Source: Muraenolepis orangiensis | Taxonomy: Eukaryota; Chordata; Actinopteri; Gadiformes; Muraenolepididae | Reading direction: 5' to 3' | Assembly (NCBI GenBank): GCA_027704905.1 | Contig: CM051022.1 | Span: forward strand, 7,107,988 to 7,171,987 | DNA length: 64,000 bases | Shown here: positions 63,923-64,000 of the stretch, piece after piece | Numbering within the stretch: position 1 is the stretch's first letter | Layout: each line of letters starts with the position of its first letter | Translations under genes and position numbers: made by a program | The notes under the pieces: generated by a model | The model's database searches: none | Seen by the model: the letters and a program-made list of their open reading frames with translations, nothing else | What the model was told of the DNA's origin: nothing

Positions 63923-64000
63923 CTGGGAACGACAGGAGGAGAGGACACGCCGATCAGCGACCACACATACACCGATGAGTGGACGAGGGGGGGGGGGGGT

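Larger units (their letters stand above)
62222..64000. repeat. Inverted duplication, right arm (cep83-like)
   Basis: Reverse complement of 45008-46947. The end of the arm is outside the window; the last bases are the intron 12 equivalent, ending in a poly(G) that mirrors the poly(C) at 45009-45018. Confidence 0.93.

Overview
The window looks like nuclear DNA of a ray-finned (teleost-type) fish. Genes are split into short exons with GT-AG introns, the introns are filled with CR1/Rex1-, L2-, L1- and RTE-like LINE debris, tRNA-, V- and 5S-derived SINEs and hAT and pogo/Tigger DNA transposons, and simple repeats are exceptionally dense. Some (GT)n tracts run straight into splice sites. Such microsatellite density would suit a gadiform, but the species cannot be fixed from sequence alone. 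There is no sign of bacterial, organellar or viral organisation.

Layout. 1-19 kb holds no gene I can identify: two hAT-type elements with target-site duplications, an L2-like LINE fragment, SINEs, a striking 53-bp minisatellite (21 units plus one core) and many microsatellites. There is one weak candidate terminal exon near 17.5 kb. 19.1-21.6 kb is one copy of a segmental duplication. 23.9-30.5 kb (+) carries five exons of plexin C1 (sema and PSI domains only). A pogo/Tigger element sits 37 bp beyond the last of them. The second copy of the segmental duplication lies at 32.9-36.8 kb, so the plexin fragment is bracketed by direct repeats. 37.3-46.9 kb (+) is a complete 15-coding-exon CEP83 gene (718 codons plus stop by my joining), preceded by a sequence matching the RFX X-box consensus.

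46.9-62.2 kb is a rearranged spacer. It contains reiterated tRNA-like SINE units, a segment present twice in direct orientation (about 47.6-51.6 and 59.0-61.8 kb) with the exons of a small unidentified minus-strand gene, a decayed L1 ORF1, a Rex1-like reverse transcriptase, and the last four exons of podocalyxin (minus strand). 62.2-64.0 kb is an inverted, diverged copy of the CEP83 3' end (exons 13-15 still open), facing the first copy and running out of the window.

How the genes relate. PLXNC1 and CEP83 are neighbours in other vertebrates (in human, as I recall, convergent), which supports both identifications. Here the plexin lacks every exon after PSI, lies in the same orientation as CEP83, and CEP83 has an inverted second 3' end. 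The biology is therefore either a real, repeat-driven rearrangement or an assembly artefact, and that is the main open question. I found no new multi-gene system that I could defend. The best leads are the rearrangement, the triplicated splice donor in PLXNC1, the palindromes in CEP83 introns, and the 53-bp array.
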